Source: Anopheles merus
Taxonomy: Eukaryota; Arthropoda; Insecta; Diptera; Culicidae
Reading direction: 5' to 3'
Assembly: GCF_017562075.2 (NCBI RefSeq)
Contig: NC_054081.1
Coordinates: forward strand, 4,646,565 to 4,710,564
Length of the DNA stretch: 64,000 nucleotides
Position 1 is the first letter of the stretch. Every line of letters starts with the position of its first letter. Of the stretch, positions 48,247-63,359 are shown one piece after another. The notes under the pieces are model-generated. The model worked only from the letters and a program-made list of their open reading frames with translations, had not been told where the DNA came from and did no database searches. The position numbers were made by a program, and so were the translations under genes.

Positions 48247-51200
48247 CTGCGGAACGAAAACGGGAAAGAAATCGGTTACACAAAACTGCCTCCAAAATGT
48301 AGCCGATAAGACGGGGGAAAGACGCGTGAAACCAGAGAGAACATGAACAGTAAATAGAACGAAAAAGCGAATCGAGTGACGTAGCTAATGCGCTCAATTA
48401 ACACGAAGGCCGCCCATACACGCCACCTGTCTAGAGCTCTGCCCGCCTCTGCTCGCTGTGTGTACGGTACGGTTGCAAAGGCGGAGGAGGGAGGTTCTAT
48501 TTTTGGCGTTGGACGCTCGCACTCCTCTTTAGCTCTCTTTCAATCTCTCTCACCCACAAACCTATCACTCAAGGCCGGGAAGGAATCGAGCAGCGAGTGG
48601 ATTTTTGTTGAAGTTTTTCTGTGTTAGTCCTTCGTCGGCCTGCCCTCCCCTCCCGAGAGCTCAACGTTATTACCTATTGTTCGGTGCACAACACACGCTG
48701 TAATCCGGGCTTGCATTGCGTCCGCACCACCTCGTCCACCGTTTTACTGGTTAATGCTGGTCATGTTCTTGTGTCCACTCCCTGTGGTCCCTTTTGAGTA
48801 TTAAGGGGGGAGCGAAGAGGACCCAAAAATAGCAACGCATTCACGTTAGCGTTAGTGTTGGACACTCTACACCTACACGAGCGCACGCAACGCCGCAGCG
48901 GGACGGCGCAGACGTCAATACACTCTTACGTGTGTGTATGTGGAGGAAGTTACCGCATGTCTTGGACATAACGAAAATGCGGTCATTTAGGGGGACAGAG
49001 AGAGAGAGAGATAGAGAGATTTATTTTTATCCGTTAGCCAAGTTTAAGGTTCGGCACACGAACGTCTAGGCAAAGGAGCGCAAACATGTCCGACGTATAT
49101 AGCACGCTGGGAACTAATCCAACGTGAAAAGAAGAAGAGAGAAAGCGAGCCGAGATGCAGTGCGCTAGTGTCGCTTTCGTAAGGTTAATGGGGGCATTTT
49201 TTCGGTTTCACTTTTGCCAAAGGAAAGGACCTGAACCTTTCGCGCTACAAAGCAACACGTAGCGTGACAAACTGGCAGCCACACATCCCGAGCAATCCTG
49301 CGGCTGCTGGGACATGTGAAAGGGCGAGTAAAGTTTTTGGGCATTCCCAACGGATGGATGGCAGATATCGATCCAAGCAAAGGTCTGAGGTGAGGCGACT
49401 CTGCCGAAACAAACAAACTCGTCTACCCTCACATCCTGACTCCACCCAACCTGTCCGAATCTGTCACTAGGAGTAGGCTGACAAGGGACACGCTGCAGCC
49501 GCCACGGATCCCTTTTGCCCGGGATCAATATCTCCCACCGGCCACAACAGGTGTGCAGGTGCTAACCCGCTCCCGGAGGTGTGGTGTGGTTTCGTTAAAC
49601 TTAAAATTAGAACCATCATGGTCGCCCGCACAACCAATGTGCTCTGCATCTCCGCCTGCACGGTGCACGGTAAAACCTGCAACCAGTGCAAGATGATAAT
49701 AAAAAATAATAATAATATAAAACAGACACTGGGGTACGACGACCGAACGACGACGAACTGCACAGGAAGCAGTTACGCTACGCCAGCGAGCACACTGTAC
49801 GTACCGGCGTACCGGCAGCGAAACGTGACAACTTTTTAGCTTCGCAGCTTTTCAAGCACACTCTCGCACAGGGGGCGCTACTGTGCAGCAGGTGCAGTGG
49901 TAGTGGTGTGGCGCTTCCCGTGCGCTTCACCCTGTAGAGTGTTGCACGACGACCCGCGGCAGATGGACGTTCGCGGGCTGTGGTGGTCATTGATTACTCG
50001 GGGCTGCATGACGTTGCCATTCCAGCTTCCTTCCCCCGACATCGTATCCGTCGGCAGCACAATACGACGATACGGCTGACGTGCTGTCGGTAGGATCGAT
50101 GGATATAAAAGGCGTGTGTTCGTTTGTACACCTATCGATAGTGTTCTTGTCCCAGTTTGCCACCCCGCTTGGCAAACAGAGTGTCGCCAGTATCGCTGGT
50201 GTCCTGTCGGGGTGATTGTTTTTGGCTTTGGCTTTGTGCAACGTTCCATGGGAGAAGCTCTGTACGGCCCGTTTGATCGCCCGATGTGGGCACTTTGTGA
50301 CAGCCGGGAAGCGCAGTGCATGGTTTGAAGTGTCTCATAAAAGCAATGTTCACTCTCTGTGGAGTGTAAAGTTTTCTGCGTTGTGAAAAAAAAATGTACC
50401 AGCACATACACAAACACACACACATGCTCAAAGTGAGGCGTAAACGAAACGATTCTGTGAACTGAAAAGAGTTGTCCCATTCAGAACCGTTCAGGCTGTT
50501 TGAACGTGTGATGGAAAAAGGATGACGCTCGAATGAACGCTTCAGTCTCGTGTACGGTGCACTGCTCGACATCAAACGTGGGGGGGGGGGAGACGATGGG
50601 GTTTAGCGCAATCCTAGTACAAGCTCATTTTTAGAGCAAACTTCCAGTACGGTGTCAGTACGGTACGGTGCGTGCTGTTGTACCACTGCAAATGAACTCC
50701 TCGTAACTCCGCCGGCGATTAAGTCGAATTTAAGCTGAGTGTTGTGCCCATCCTGTGAACCTTGCACGTACTAGCTTATTACAATTTTAGTATGATATAA
50801 TGGATCATTTTCATCAGAACTTCCTACAGAAAGAATCCTGAATTTGAGCAGTCGAGAAGAGGGTTTGGTTATAGAAGACCTGTCTGCGTTGCAGTTTGGT
50901 GAATGGATTCAACGTCTAGTTTCACGAACAACTGAACAATCCACAAGCTGACAGTATCGGGTCTACTTTGAGATATAGGAACTGTCGATTATTTGACTTA
51001 TGCTACAAATACACTTGTCCCTTATCCTACATGATGATGATAAGTCTCACCTCTTACCCCAATAGAAGTTTGAGAAAGACGGAAGTGTTTTGCAGATAGT
51101 ATTACAAAGGTGATACTAAAAAGGGTTGGTTTATCAAACAAAAATCGAGCAAGGAGTGGCATTGGATAACTCTCAGAAGAACCCAGTGAGTCGTGCACAC

Positions 51201-53023
51201 CTCCAAGACGACCAACATAGCTACATTCAGGAATACATTGATCTCACCAAGAACCAACTGATTAATCTGTCGCACCACTTATCAGGACACAACTGCGACA
51301 TGCATGTGGCCAGTTCCACTGTTATCAACGGGTAATTCCAGGGCACTATCTTCCCCAGCAGGATAACCTGATGTATCTTATTTAACTTCCCCAAGAAGAA
51401 TTTTAATGTTTACTTGTACATGTGCGTGTCTTGCACCTATAGCGTCTCAAACTTAGGTTTTTTTTCTTTTTATAATTCTTATATTCATATATACTGAGAA
51501 ACTAATCATCATCATCAAGATCGTGATGACAACTGCAGTTACACATTACCTAGCAGACATAAGACAACTACACATAGTTGACGGTGTGCAGTTTGCCTAG
51601 CATAGATGACGCACTTACGTTTGAAATCCGGTAAGACATTAGAAGCATTTGAGTTAAAAATTTTAAGAAGTATTCGAGAAACAATGTTTAGGCAATCAAT
51701 ATGTTCCTGCAATCTAATCCTTGAAGATGAGGACAAAAACAGCAACTCTCTTCTGCCAACCTTCTGCCACAAGACAATCAACATCTTTTCGTACACTGAT
51801 GAGATCATTTAGTGTGCTCTGTACACGCAAACAAAGCTTATTAAAAAAACAATCAAACAAGCTTTGGATTAACGTGCCCGACATTTTAAAGTCATCCGAT
51901 AGCTTCACTGCAGATCGGAATTCCCGTATAGTGGTGTTATAACCTCAATTCAAACAGTTCCAACACTCAGATAGTTTTTGACATCAGACTGACGGGGGAT
52001 CAGCAGGAGTTAATCGCTTCCCGGCAGCACTCAACTTCCTCCTACATGGAATTGGTTCGCGACGCCCATTTACCACGGCCCAGATTTTCGATAGCGTTGC
52101 CCGTGAGTCTCATGTATCATATCTGCCAGCAAGCCGCTTATCCGCCGCGGGAAGTGTTTTTCTGCCCGCTAATGGTGCCGTTTCGTTTCTCGAATCATTC
52201 TACATTCCAGTGAGTTCGAAAAGAGGCGTTTCGTATCGGATAGGGAGTCTGCACACCTTGTTCGTTTGTTGGCTGCGCATTCCCACAGTTTGTGCATTGA
52301 TAGGACCTCCCCGAAAAACAACCCCCGCTCCAAAAATAGGGACCAGGGAGCGAGTGGATCCTTGAGTGAGCAAACTGGGTCATAAACGGGGAAATGGTTC
52401 GGTCGAGTTTGCGTCGGAAGGCGTTTATTATTCTCGCCAGCCCGTGATAATAACCCCAAACTCCCAGCCTTTGTCAGCCGGGTAATAATTGATCAAGGAT
52501 GTCGTACACTGGTGGATATACGTGTGTGTGTGTTTGTATGTGTTCGAAAGGGTTCATATACACGGGTGTTTTGCACAGACAAAGCCATATCGTTTCGAGT
52601 GTGCCAAAGCAATGGATTCTAGGCTCCGGCCATTAAAGGGCTCCATATATAGTACCTATCCTGTACTGTCATTGAAGGGGAATGGGTGGGTTGGCATTCA
52701 AACAGCAAAATTGTGTATAATTTGCACACCCCTCGCAACCCACAACACACACCCTACATCGGACCGCCCCGTCGGACTCAAAACAGTCCACTCCCGTAAA
52801 ACGATGTACGATGATGGCAGCGACAAGTTACATAACAGTAGCCAGTAGTGGGATTAACTAACACTTCATACGAGCGACTGCACTGATGTGTGTGTGTGTG
52901 TGTTTGTGTATGCGTTTATAAGCCAGCTTATGGTGCTGGAAGGTGGGTGTAACACATGCACCACCGGTTCTGCAAGATATCCGACAGCCTGCACTGGATT
53001 TAACTCTTTCTCTTTTTCTCTTG

Positions 53024-53057
<34 letters not shown>

Positions 53058-53954
53058 TTCTCCAATACAAACATCCTGCCATGATTCCCACACCTCTTCG
53101 GGTTGCGAAGTGTCGATATCTCGCTGCCTGAACTGTAGTTAAAAGCTTTGGATCCGGTGACTCCCTTGAAAAGCGGATACCGATGACTTGCCCAGGCCTG
53201 CCCCAGCACTACCCATCGTGCATCGCACTATGCGCCATACTTTGCCTACTTGGTCGTCCGAATGAAAACAAAGCAGCAAAACTATACATACATCGGTACA
53301 CAAGCAGCCAGGACATCGTGGGGTCTGCTTTCGGAGTAGGTCCAAAACACGGTTCTGGGGTAGAGAAAGTTTAACACCACAACACGTGTGTGTATGTGTG
53401 TGTGTGTGGTTATGTGGTTTCGGTTGTGTTGGGGATACTCGATGGATGCTGCATAATTAAATTTCTGATCTTTTTCTAGCGAAACCCTTGCCCTCCCAAT
53501 GCCACCGTTTGCACGCCCGGTGCACTCCCAGAGCAGTTCCCGGAGAAAGAGTGCGGATTGGGGGTTATAGCACGGACATGTACACACACCCACCCACGTA
53601 CACAATGAAGCACTTGATTTTATTTCCATATCAGATGTAATCTAATTTTGCCGACCCCTCCCACCCTGCTCCTTAACAGCTTTATCCGCCCCGCAGCACG
53701 GCGGGAACAGACAGCAAACGGTAACTAACGCGCATTGACAACTCCACGACCCCGTTTCGAGCCACGGACCAAAGGGGCAGTGTGTGGGCAAAAAGAATAG
53801 AGAGCAGCATAATAAAAGTACCCACCATACCCGGTTCCCGTGATAGAACAAAAGCAAACAGAAAGCGCACCCGACCAGTGTAGGTGGAGTGCAGGGTTTC
53901 AATAAATAACGCATCCGCCCTAGCGATCGGGAGTGGAGGTCCTCCGACACTTAC
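48247..53954 (-). other. first intron of the L27-form dlg1 transcript
   Basis: 5.7 kb, no exon recognised. It contains (GA)n at 48999-49019, a G-run at 50580-50590, a (CT)n field at 53005-53060 and AT-rich patches at 50750-51000 and 51400-51950. Confidence 0.65.
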
Positions 53955-53973
53955 CTTGCTTTTTCACTGGCAT
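53955..53973 (-). CDS. dlg1: Dlg1 exon 1: start codon of the L27 (S97) form
   Basis: Nineteen coding bases: ATG at 53973-53971, MPVKKQ plus one base of Glu, then donor GTAAGT from 53954. MPVKKQEAHRALELLEDYH is the Drosophila S97 N-terminus, so exon and start are firm in spite of the length. The start context CACCATG is good. The upstream minus-strand sequence (53974 on) is 5' UTR; its promoter was not identified. Confidence 0.95.
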
Positions 53974-56868
53974 GGTGTGGCAGTGTGGGTGTGTGGGTGG
54001 TTGCGGTTGCGAGGCAAAGCTCGGTTGACGGCAGGCAGCTCGCAGTGTGTGTGGTTGAAGTTGAGGCCCGCGAGTACCCCAAACGGTGCACTAGCGCCAC
54101 TAGCCCCGTAGCACTGCTTGTTTTGCGTAGCACAACCCTGGTTCCAGCAAAAAAGGGTCCTTCCCAGACACGTCACATTCACAGCACTACGGAACACACA
54201 TACACAAACACACGGGACACAATATCACACTGGGATATTCTGGTTCTTCGCCCTCCTCCCGGTTTGTTGGTTGGTTGTTGTCGCAGGTTCGTTGTCTCGT
54301 TTGTCTCTCGCAGACCCGCCAACTAACTATCTTCCGGGCAGCTGTTTGACTTTTCCGCTGCTGGTGGTTGCTTTCCCGGCTCCCAACTACTGCTTCTACC
54401 AGCGATTTGCCATTATCACACGTTCTCGTTCCCTAGTACCGATGTTGGACAGGCAATTTCCAATACCATTCAACCTGTTTGTCCCAAAAACAACGATTGG
54501 GGGCTGTCTTCTTTGGAGCACACTGTTCACTCACGCACAGGTTTTTGTTTACGAGAATGTTCACCACCTAGGCACACGGGGAGTTCGCTTCCGGTGGTGT
54601 CGTGTCTGGTTTTACTGCAAATCAGTCCTCAGGCATCCTGCAATGGCAAGGTAGAAGGTTCACATTAGGAAGAGTTGTTCAAAGTTTGCGAAATTTTGAT
54701 GATTCTTGTTGGTATGGAGCATCACAGAATATTGAGAACTTCCCAATTCCCAGTGTCTGTTAGTTCTGGGAATGGACTTCGCTCCCCAAGCATTGCTCAA
54801 AATCTGGGAACTCGTAGCTAGCTTGCAACAACAACCAGTTGAGCTTCGGCCAGCGTCTACTCCAAATGTCCCAATGAAATCCCAGATCAGCTGAAATATG
54901 GGGAGCATTGAATGCCTTGTTTTTTGGGGTTTTTTTTTGCATCGCGCCGCTATAGGTGCGCAAGGACTCTACCAACACACACGCACACAGAGATACATTA
55001 CATCATCACAACCACCAGGAACACACCAGTGCAGCCGGACGGTGGACACACGAAAACACACGACACGGCAGCAAACCGTTTTGTCCACGACTGCACTCAC
55101 TCTCGCCGTGCACGAGCGCTGTGCTCTCCCAGGCTCAACAGGCCTAACCGCTTGCTGCAATTGCTCCCAGTCACCCCAACTCCGAAACCCGAAGCCCTCC
55201 TGTGCTCCCGCCCCCGCGAGCCTGCAAACTACAGCACATTCCAAATCTCGTTAGACGCCGCCGTACCTCAGAGTTCAGGGTTTTATTGAAGGTTCGGCTT
55301 TTTTTCGGGCCGAGGGGTTTTTTTTTTTGCTGATAGAAACTCCTGATAGGCTGATCGAGTTTCCCGGGAATTGCAGTGTTTTTGAAGTTGTTTTTTTCCC
55401 CCTTCGCACACTGCACTCTGTGTAGCGTACACACTTCTAATGCTTCCGATGCTTCAGTCTCCCCAGCAACAACAGCAAACAGGCACAGAGCTACACGAGG
55501 GCGTCCTGCGCCTTGGGACATTTTTTTCTCCAAAATGTGTTGTCCCCCAGTGCAATGCAACCGAAATGCTTCAAACCTGCTTTGTGGGAGTTGTGTGAGG
55601 CCGCAGTAAACAAAGCTCTGTAGCTAGAAGACTTCGGAGAACCGGGAGATCTTCTGGAGCAGGCACCGGACGTCACGAGCGTCCCCAGCGTCGCTGTCTC
55701 GCGTTCAAGATATCCACCGCAACCGTTCACTATCGATTGGATCGATTATGCTTGCTCTGCTTGCTAGAATGGGGGGGTGTAAGGCTATGGCTGATCGTGC
55801 TGAACAAAACATGCCCACTCTTTCCCTGCTGAAACTGCTGAATAATCAGCGGCGATGGTGTGACGTGCTGTGGCTGAAAGCTTTGTATAGGCCTGACTGC
55901 TACGATAAACTATATATACACACACACACATAGAGACCCCGCCGAACTGCTGACGCCTGCTATCTTGCCTGGCCAAGAGCGAAACACCGACCAGCGCCTT
56001 CGCCGTAGCCGCGACGACTTGGCATGCAACTCGACTGCACGGCGGATTGGATTTAAATTTAATAATTTACACACGGATGTGGCGTCTCGGAGAGACCAGT
56101 GGGGGGAGAAGGAGATGGTCACACACACACACACAAACACATTGTTGGAGTCGTCTAACACCTGACACACTGAGGGATGTGTTGGACGGAGTTTGGGTTT
56201 CTCGCCTGCTCGGTGTCACGCACTGCGCCATTAATGTGTGTGTGTAGCTCGCGCAACGTTCGGAGGGCCAAAGAAACCCTTCAGGAAGCCGCTTCACCCC
56301 CCCCCCCCCCCTCCCCTCTCCTATAGGAAGTAAGACGCCTCTGTGTGTGTGTTTGAGAGAGAGAGAAAGAGAAAAAGAGCCAGTGACAAACATACACTTC
56401 TGGCATCTCGGCTGTTCCGAACTCGATATGGGATTTTTAACCCCCCCTAACGCAACGGGTGAGGGCGAGTGAGTGGTCCCTCTACTCTGGTGGCGGTGGG
56501 GGCACTAAAAATACTTACTCCTCCCGAAAACCCGCTGCCGCTGATCCGCAACCACGCGAGCCGCGTCAGGGCTACGAAACCGCGTCAGCGTCGAATATAA
56601 ATATAAACACATATCTATAGAGTCAATTCACCTCCCCCCCCCCCGCCTCCACCACCTCCCGGGAGGTGGCGTGAAAACCCCACCGTCAAGAACGCACTTA
56701 AGGTCGGCGGTCGGTTGGTGGGGAAGCGAAGGGACCCCGCCGAAGCAGCAGGCCGAAGAAATCGATTTCGAGTGTTTTCTTTCCAACGCCCTGCCGCTGA
56801 TAGTGTCCCGATTTGGGGCTAGAAAACAAAAACGGGACCACTTGGCCGGTACAGTGGGAGCATCGCAC

Positions 56869-56899
<31 letters not shown>

Positions 56900-58089
56900 C
56901 CCAAGACCCAATCGATGTTTTTGGTAAAGTTTGACGACCACCCGAAACGATGGACGGTCAAGCGTGTGTTGCGACCCGATTGCTGTCGTGGGGGAACACT
57001 TTTAGAGCCCGCTGTTTGCTTTTCGCTCTGTGTGAGTGTGTGCTTTCTTATGATTTATTTTTTTAAGGAGGTTGTGATTATGTTGATCCACTCTTTTTTG
57101 GACCAACTCGCCAGTATCGTTGGGACCGAAGGGATGTGGGTTAGTGTCTTCAAACTCCAAAACTTTGAGCTATTCTTGAGCGAAAGGTTGCGTTTTGCTG
57201 GGCCCGGGGGTGTCGTGTAGGAGGCAACACACTTACATCACACACAGATACACGACAAACACACACACACACACACACACACTCACACACATGACTCCGA
57301 TGGCTCCGATTGCTGTGAAGGTGTCTGCGGAAAAAAAAATGGGACCGACCGCTGAATGCACGGGAACGGAACCCGCGCCAGATTCTGCCTCGCACGAGCG
57401 TTGGTTCGGTTGCTAAGACCCAACTAAATAATAACCGCCGTCGGTGCCTGTTTCCCCCATTGCGAGCTCGCGCGCGCACGTACCACCGATGCAGACACAC
57501 ACACACGGATAGAAATGCGCGCGCGGGGGGGTTGTGCGGGAATCCTTACGAGCGTCGGCAGCGGCCTGTTATAGGCTGTTTGCAGCACGGTGTGTTTGCG
57601 TATGTGTGTATGTGTGTGTGCGCCAAGGATACGGGCCCACGTGGGAAAGCAAGATATTGTGTGTGTGTGCGTGAGAGGGAGAGAGAGAGAAAGAGAGAGG
57701 GAGAGAGAGAGCGAGAGAGCGAGAGAAAGGTTCTGCGAGAGAGCGCACGCACGCAAGCAAGAGTGAACGTGGAGAGCGTGAAAAGCGGCCGGAATCGGAA
57801 AAGCAGTCAAAAACAGGGGCTGTCAAAAACGTATTTCTAAGGTATTTTTTGTTTTTTAAAGGTTTTTCAATTCTCAGGAGAGTCTTAAATCTTACCGCAC
57901 TGCTTGAGGACATTTTAGTTTTAAAGTAAATTTTAATTCCAAATCACACTGATGGTAATTCTCTTTCCCACCGTGTGTGACCATGATAAGCGGTCAGGTC
58001 TCCTTCTCTTAAACTTCCTGAAATGTAAGAGTACCGGATCCTTCCCTATCAGAATTAAACGGACTTGCAGGCCCGAACACAGACGTAAC
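53974..58089 (-). other. 5' UTR and upstream region of L27-form dlg1
   Basis: No coding exon is recognised. It holds (GA)n at 56355-56380, 56873-56895 and 57678-57726, (CA)n at 57257-57291, and C-runs near 56296 and 56634. Any 5' non-coding exon would lie here or beyond. Confidence 0.45.
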
Positions 58090-58995
58090 CAGTGCTGCAC
58101 AATATCACCACCAAATATCACCAATATCATAAAAATAATATATGACTGAAACAAAATGCATCTCAGCGTCACGTACTCAATTGTGATAATCAGTGATGAT
58201 ACTCAAAACCGATTGGTGTGACCAATGCATGCTTCGTGACGTTTTTGCGATCAACGCTTGGTAAGTCACTATGTCAAGATTTTTTTATTGTGATCAATTC
58301 TGCAAAATGTCACTGACATAGTTATGACAAATTCCGACTGAAACAAAATCATGTCAGCGTCACGAGCTCTACAGTGATGATCAGAGGTGATACTCAAACA
58401 ATTGTTGCGACCATCACATGCTTGGTGACATTGTGTGCAACCAACTCTTGACCAAGTGAGTGACACTTGGTCGCGACATTTTCTGTCGGTGATCATCACA
58501 ATAGTCATAGGAGATATTTGGTGCGTGCGAGTGGCTCCAAAAAACAAAATGAGCATGGTTTCTCGCTCTGTTTGACCCGACAGACAATCAAAGCAGACAG
58601 AGCGAGAAAGCATGCTCAATTTGCTGCTTGGGACCATACGCTGATTATAATTTGGAGAAAATGTCATGACTAAGTGAGTGATCAACAATTGAGTGCTAAC
58701 CAAAATGTCATCCAATATGTGATTGATTCACCAACTGTATGAGTCTCACCCCCCGATCATCACAGTTGTGTACGTGATTTGATTTGAGCTTCGTTTCAGT
58801 CATGAGTGTTGGTGACTGAAACAGTGGTTTTTGGCAGCACTGTTCACAGCCAGAAAACATCAAGATTATGCTTGCGCCGGCATTAAGCTCAGCTTGTCAG
58901 TCGGAATATCAGTAATGATCATCAAGCTATCACGCATATGTTCATTGTTTCCTTTGGTGAATATCTCGCGATGCTCATGACATTTTGCAGCACGG
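58090..58995. mobile_element. hAT-like non-autonomous element, copy 3 (complete)
   Basis: 906 bp with ends CAGTGCTGCACAATATCACC and TGACATTTTGCAGCACGG. An exact 8-bp duplication GACGTAAC flanks it (58082-58089, 58996-59003). It is co-linear with copy 2, including the internal palindrome near 58545-58621. It has no transposase ORF. Confidence 0.93.
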
Positions 58996-59003
58996 GACGT
59001 AAC

Positions 59004-61817
59004 TACCAAATAGAACAGTGACAGCGTTTTAGGTTTCGAACCAAAGCAGCGTAAGTTCAACTCTTGGTTATTTATGAGCGTTTGTTATCTATTTTGTAGT
59101 ATTTTTTCCTATGGCAATTTATAACTTCTTTTTATTTAATAAAAAAAACATAATATCAACATTTCAATCTATAGAGTCAATTCACCCCAATGCAATGACC
59201 ATACCATTCGTTGTATTGGAGATTCAAAGCGGCTCTAATAGCGTTTGGCTTGAATTGATTTTACCTGAAGACAAAATTGTGTATCAATTCTTGCATCATG
59301 CATCAAGCTTGTACCAGGGCAAGCAGAGCGACGCTCGTGCTATTCAAGTCAGAAAACATGAATAGACCCAGCACACGGCGATAAGGTATTGTCGAAGAGC
59401 CTGTCTTAAGTTTAGGTATATTTTTGGTTTTTATTCCGTACAGCATGAAATTTTAGCACGCTGACCGCCACGCCACCCGTCATTTGGATGACAGCGTTAT
59501 GTCACACGACTAGGGAAGCTTATCAGAAAATGAAATCGTGCATGCTCTGGGTAGCTTCTGTACGGAGAGGAATTGAACTGTGAGAGCGCCAGAGCTCCAA
59601 ACCAAAGCTCCATTTTCATGTGCAGTGAATCTCCCCATCCACCTACGTAGAGTCATAACACCTTCGGGACCTACATACATCACTTCAAGTAACAGCATTT
59701 GTATCTGAGAGCTGCAACGTCTCCAAAGATCAAATTGCTGTACAAATAACAATCACCGAAACGTTACTAAGGAAAGAGAGTTGAGCACCACTGACATTGA
59801 GCAATAAGGGCAAGAGAGCGAGAGGGAGAGCGAGAGAGAGCGCGCATTATCATTCTCTCAGTACAGTGCGATTGATGTAGCGTGTCGCGCTTTCATACGA
59901 TTTTTATTGTTTCGTTATTTTTCTTTTAAGAGTTTCCCTTAGGACCTTTCGCAGCGGGAAATGGTTGGAGTTTCACCACGGGGCGAACAGGCGGACGAGT
60001 AAAAGTTTAACCACACTGTTTCTTTTGGTGTGTGTGTGTATGTGAGTTGATTTTAGTTGGAACCGATACTACACAGCGTGGGTACCAGGGCGAAGAGGAG
60101 GAGGAGGAGGAGGAGATGAAGTAGAAGGAGTAGGTCAAGGGAATGAGAGGGAAAAGGCCCCCGCAGCTCGGGAAAACGGAAAACCAACCGTACAAAACTG
60201 CATTGCGGAATGCTCCTCGGCAGCAAGGGGTGGGGGGCAGGAGAAGGTCGGGTGCGGGAAGTCGGGAAAACGGATGGAAATGTCCGCACACACACACACA
60301 CATACACACAGAGACACACGCACCAAATCGTCCACGGGAAAACCGAAGGAAGAGTTGTGGGAGAGGAAGAAAGGGAAGCGCGCGCGCGCACGCTCTTATA
60401 CATTATCTCTCTCTTCTTCTTTCTCTCTATCCTTCTCTTTCTCTCTCTCTCTCTCTCTTTCTCTCGCTCGCCTCTCGCCAGGACACATGGCCGCGGGTAG
60501 CAGCTGATAGCATACATTCAGGCGCTACGCACGGTTCGATCGTTTGTCAATCATCGATTGTGTGTTCCTCTCCTCCGTCCTCACTTCTCTTCGTCTGTCC
60601 TCACTCCCCCCCCCCCCTACCCCATACCTTCTTCGCCTTTTTTGGGATCGATTCATCCAACGTGTGTGTGTGTGAGTACTAATAACGTTAAAAACGATGG
60701 GAAAAAAGGAAAACTCCACCCAAACCCTCCCGAATTTGAGGCAAAAAAATTGAGAAAAACGCTGCGCGTACAATAATGCAACTAAGTGCCACTTGAGTGA
60801 AACACGTTAAATTGCCCACACACACACACACACACACACGCATGGTGTGACCGGCAGCGTTGGGAGCGCTTGACTGCGCTTCGGCTCGGGGTTTCCATTG
60901 CCCAGGCAACCCGTACGTTGAACGGTGGTAATGTAAAACTTCTCCCTCTACCACCCCCCCTCCCCCCCCATTCCACCCCAGTTCACCCACGCAGCACGTG
61001 AAGCACACTTTTTTGCGCGAAAAAGTTTAACGCGATCGAGACAGCAAACAAAAAAACACACACACACACACACAAGGAAGGTCGTGAACACTGTAGCCGG
61101 AGGGGGAGGGGTAGCAATGGGATGAGAAGCGGGTTTTCACCTGCCAAATTCCCTTCATTTCCACCTTTTAATCGTTTGATTGTGTTCGCTTGGTTGATGG
61201 AGCGAGAATGGGGAGGAAGAGAGAAACATGGAGCAACAGCGAGCGAGAGAGGGAGAAAGCGCGACAGGGTACGTGTGGGATGGAGCAGGGACACCGCCAG
61301 AAATCATTATCCTTCCATTCACCTCCTCCCCCCTCCCCCCCATTCCACTGCTCTTGTTTCAGTTTTATGGTTTTTGATAGAAGTTTTCCACCAACGGTTC
61401 GTGGTTTCGTGCGCTTTTTTTCTTCTTCGATTTTTTTTTTTCTGTTGTTTCGCACAAAATCCTTCTTATAACTACACACCTGACACTGCACAACACTCAC
61501 ACAGTCACACACACTTGCATGGCATCCCGTTTTTGTATATTTTTTTTACTAAATTTTTGAACGCTCGGCTCGATGTTTTTCCGGAGCAAAAAGGTTCGCC
61601 AGTTCGATTGCTATTTTTCCGAATGTTTTCTGATTTTTCTTCTTCCTTTTCTTCTTCTTCTTCTTCTTCTTCTCGGAAATAGGGTTTAAAACAATAGCGG
61701 GCACGGTGCCACCCTACGGGGCTGGATTTAAATAATTGAAACGTTTAATTACAATCACGATCACGTGGCCACTTCAACGGCACACATTCACACATACACA
61801 AAATGATGTCCTTGTGC

Positions 61818-61848
<31 letters not shown>

Positions 61849-63307
61849 GAATGGAACAAAAAAAAGGGTCGATGCACCGACTGTGCTCCCATTACCTATC
61901 GCAAGCAGGCCACAAAATCGGAACGGCCAACCATACACACGCACGACTGTCCGCACGCCGCGTGATGTGTGAGAGGAAAAGCGTACGTTTTTCCACCCGT
62001 CTGACGCTTGAAGAACACACACACACACACACGCACGCAGGGTAATGACAACAACACACAGCGCAAACAATCTTTCGGTTTCGAGCGTTCCCCGGGGGTC
62101 CCTGTTCGATTACGAGCGACCGACTGCAGCCGGTCAAACCGAACGGACCACACGTCGCGGCTGTGTGTTGCGTTTTTTTTTTCCCGAATTTTCCCCCAAA
62201 ACGAGCAGGTGGAAAACTGTCGGCTCACCCCAATTTTTACGCTGCAGCGTTAGAAACACACATGCACACGCACACTAGGCAACCTTCAAGAGCAGGTTGT
62301 CTTTCGGGCCCAAAACTTCAAACATTGTGTGTGTGTGTGTGTTTTTCCACTTTCTTTTTCCACCCGCACCAAGTCGCTCGCGCGCGCCCTCTCTCTCTCG
62401 CTCTCTCTTCGTTTGCTTCCACTCACAGTGGATTCTTTGCTAGCGCCTGCGCCATCTCTTTCTCGCCGCCAGCCGTGTGTGATGCGTGCCGCACAGCCCT
62501 TTCGTTTCGGCTGCGTAAAGCGGTTGCATAAATAGACTCGGCGACTTTTCAAATGTATGCGGGGGGGGGGGAGGGAGTGAAGGTGGTGAACTTACTAGCC
62601 AAGAAAAAACTGACACACTTACACACACACACACACGCACAGTCACGCGCACAGATCACACAGGGTAAAACACGGGAAAACTCAACTCGCTGCTGCTGCT
62701 GCTGCGTTGCAACGGGACCGCACGCCGTGTCCCTTTGCGCAAAAATGCGCCCGAAAAACCACTCGGTTCTTATGCGGCGGGCTTTTCGCATCGGCCCACC
62801 CACCGTACCCTGCCCGTCGCGGGACCCGCGCTCGATTTCATAATCACATCAGGGTCGACGGTTGCCGTTCGGCTCTCTCTCTCTATCTCTCTCTCTTTGC
62901 GGCTCCGGCTTTGCCAGGAAAATCGCTCACCACGCGCGCGTTTTTTCGGCACTCTCTCGCGTGCGCTCTTTCCCACTTTTTTGATGTTCTCTTTGTCTCT
63001 CTCGCTCTCACAATGTTAGGCAAACGTCTCACTGTTCTTTTGGGTTGGTTTCTTACCCACTTTTTAGCGCTGCTGTTGAGTTTGCTCTTGTTTTTCCCAT
63101 TTTTCTCGTCCTTTCGTGCCCCGGTGCTTACGTCACACGGACGGCTTTGATTTGCTGCTCTACACTCTCCGAGCGCCGTGCGCTCTCACTCTCTCTCTCT
63201 CTCTCTCTTTCGACGAGGAAAGATTGGAATTTCTTTTCACCTTTCCCTATCAATACCTACCGTTGTTTCGAAATGCATCCCTTCAGGGTGAGTGCGTTGG
63301 GTTGTGC

Positions 63308-63359
<52 letters not shown>

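Noticed and set aside
49878..50480. 200-aa minus ORF in the first dlg1 intron
   Set aside because: No domain, composition of translated (CA)n and random sequence, no splice relation to dlg1.
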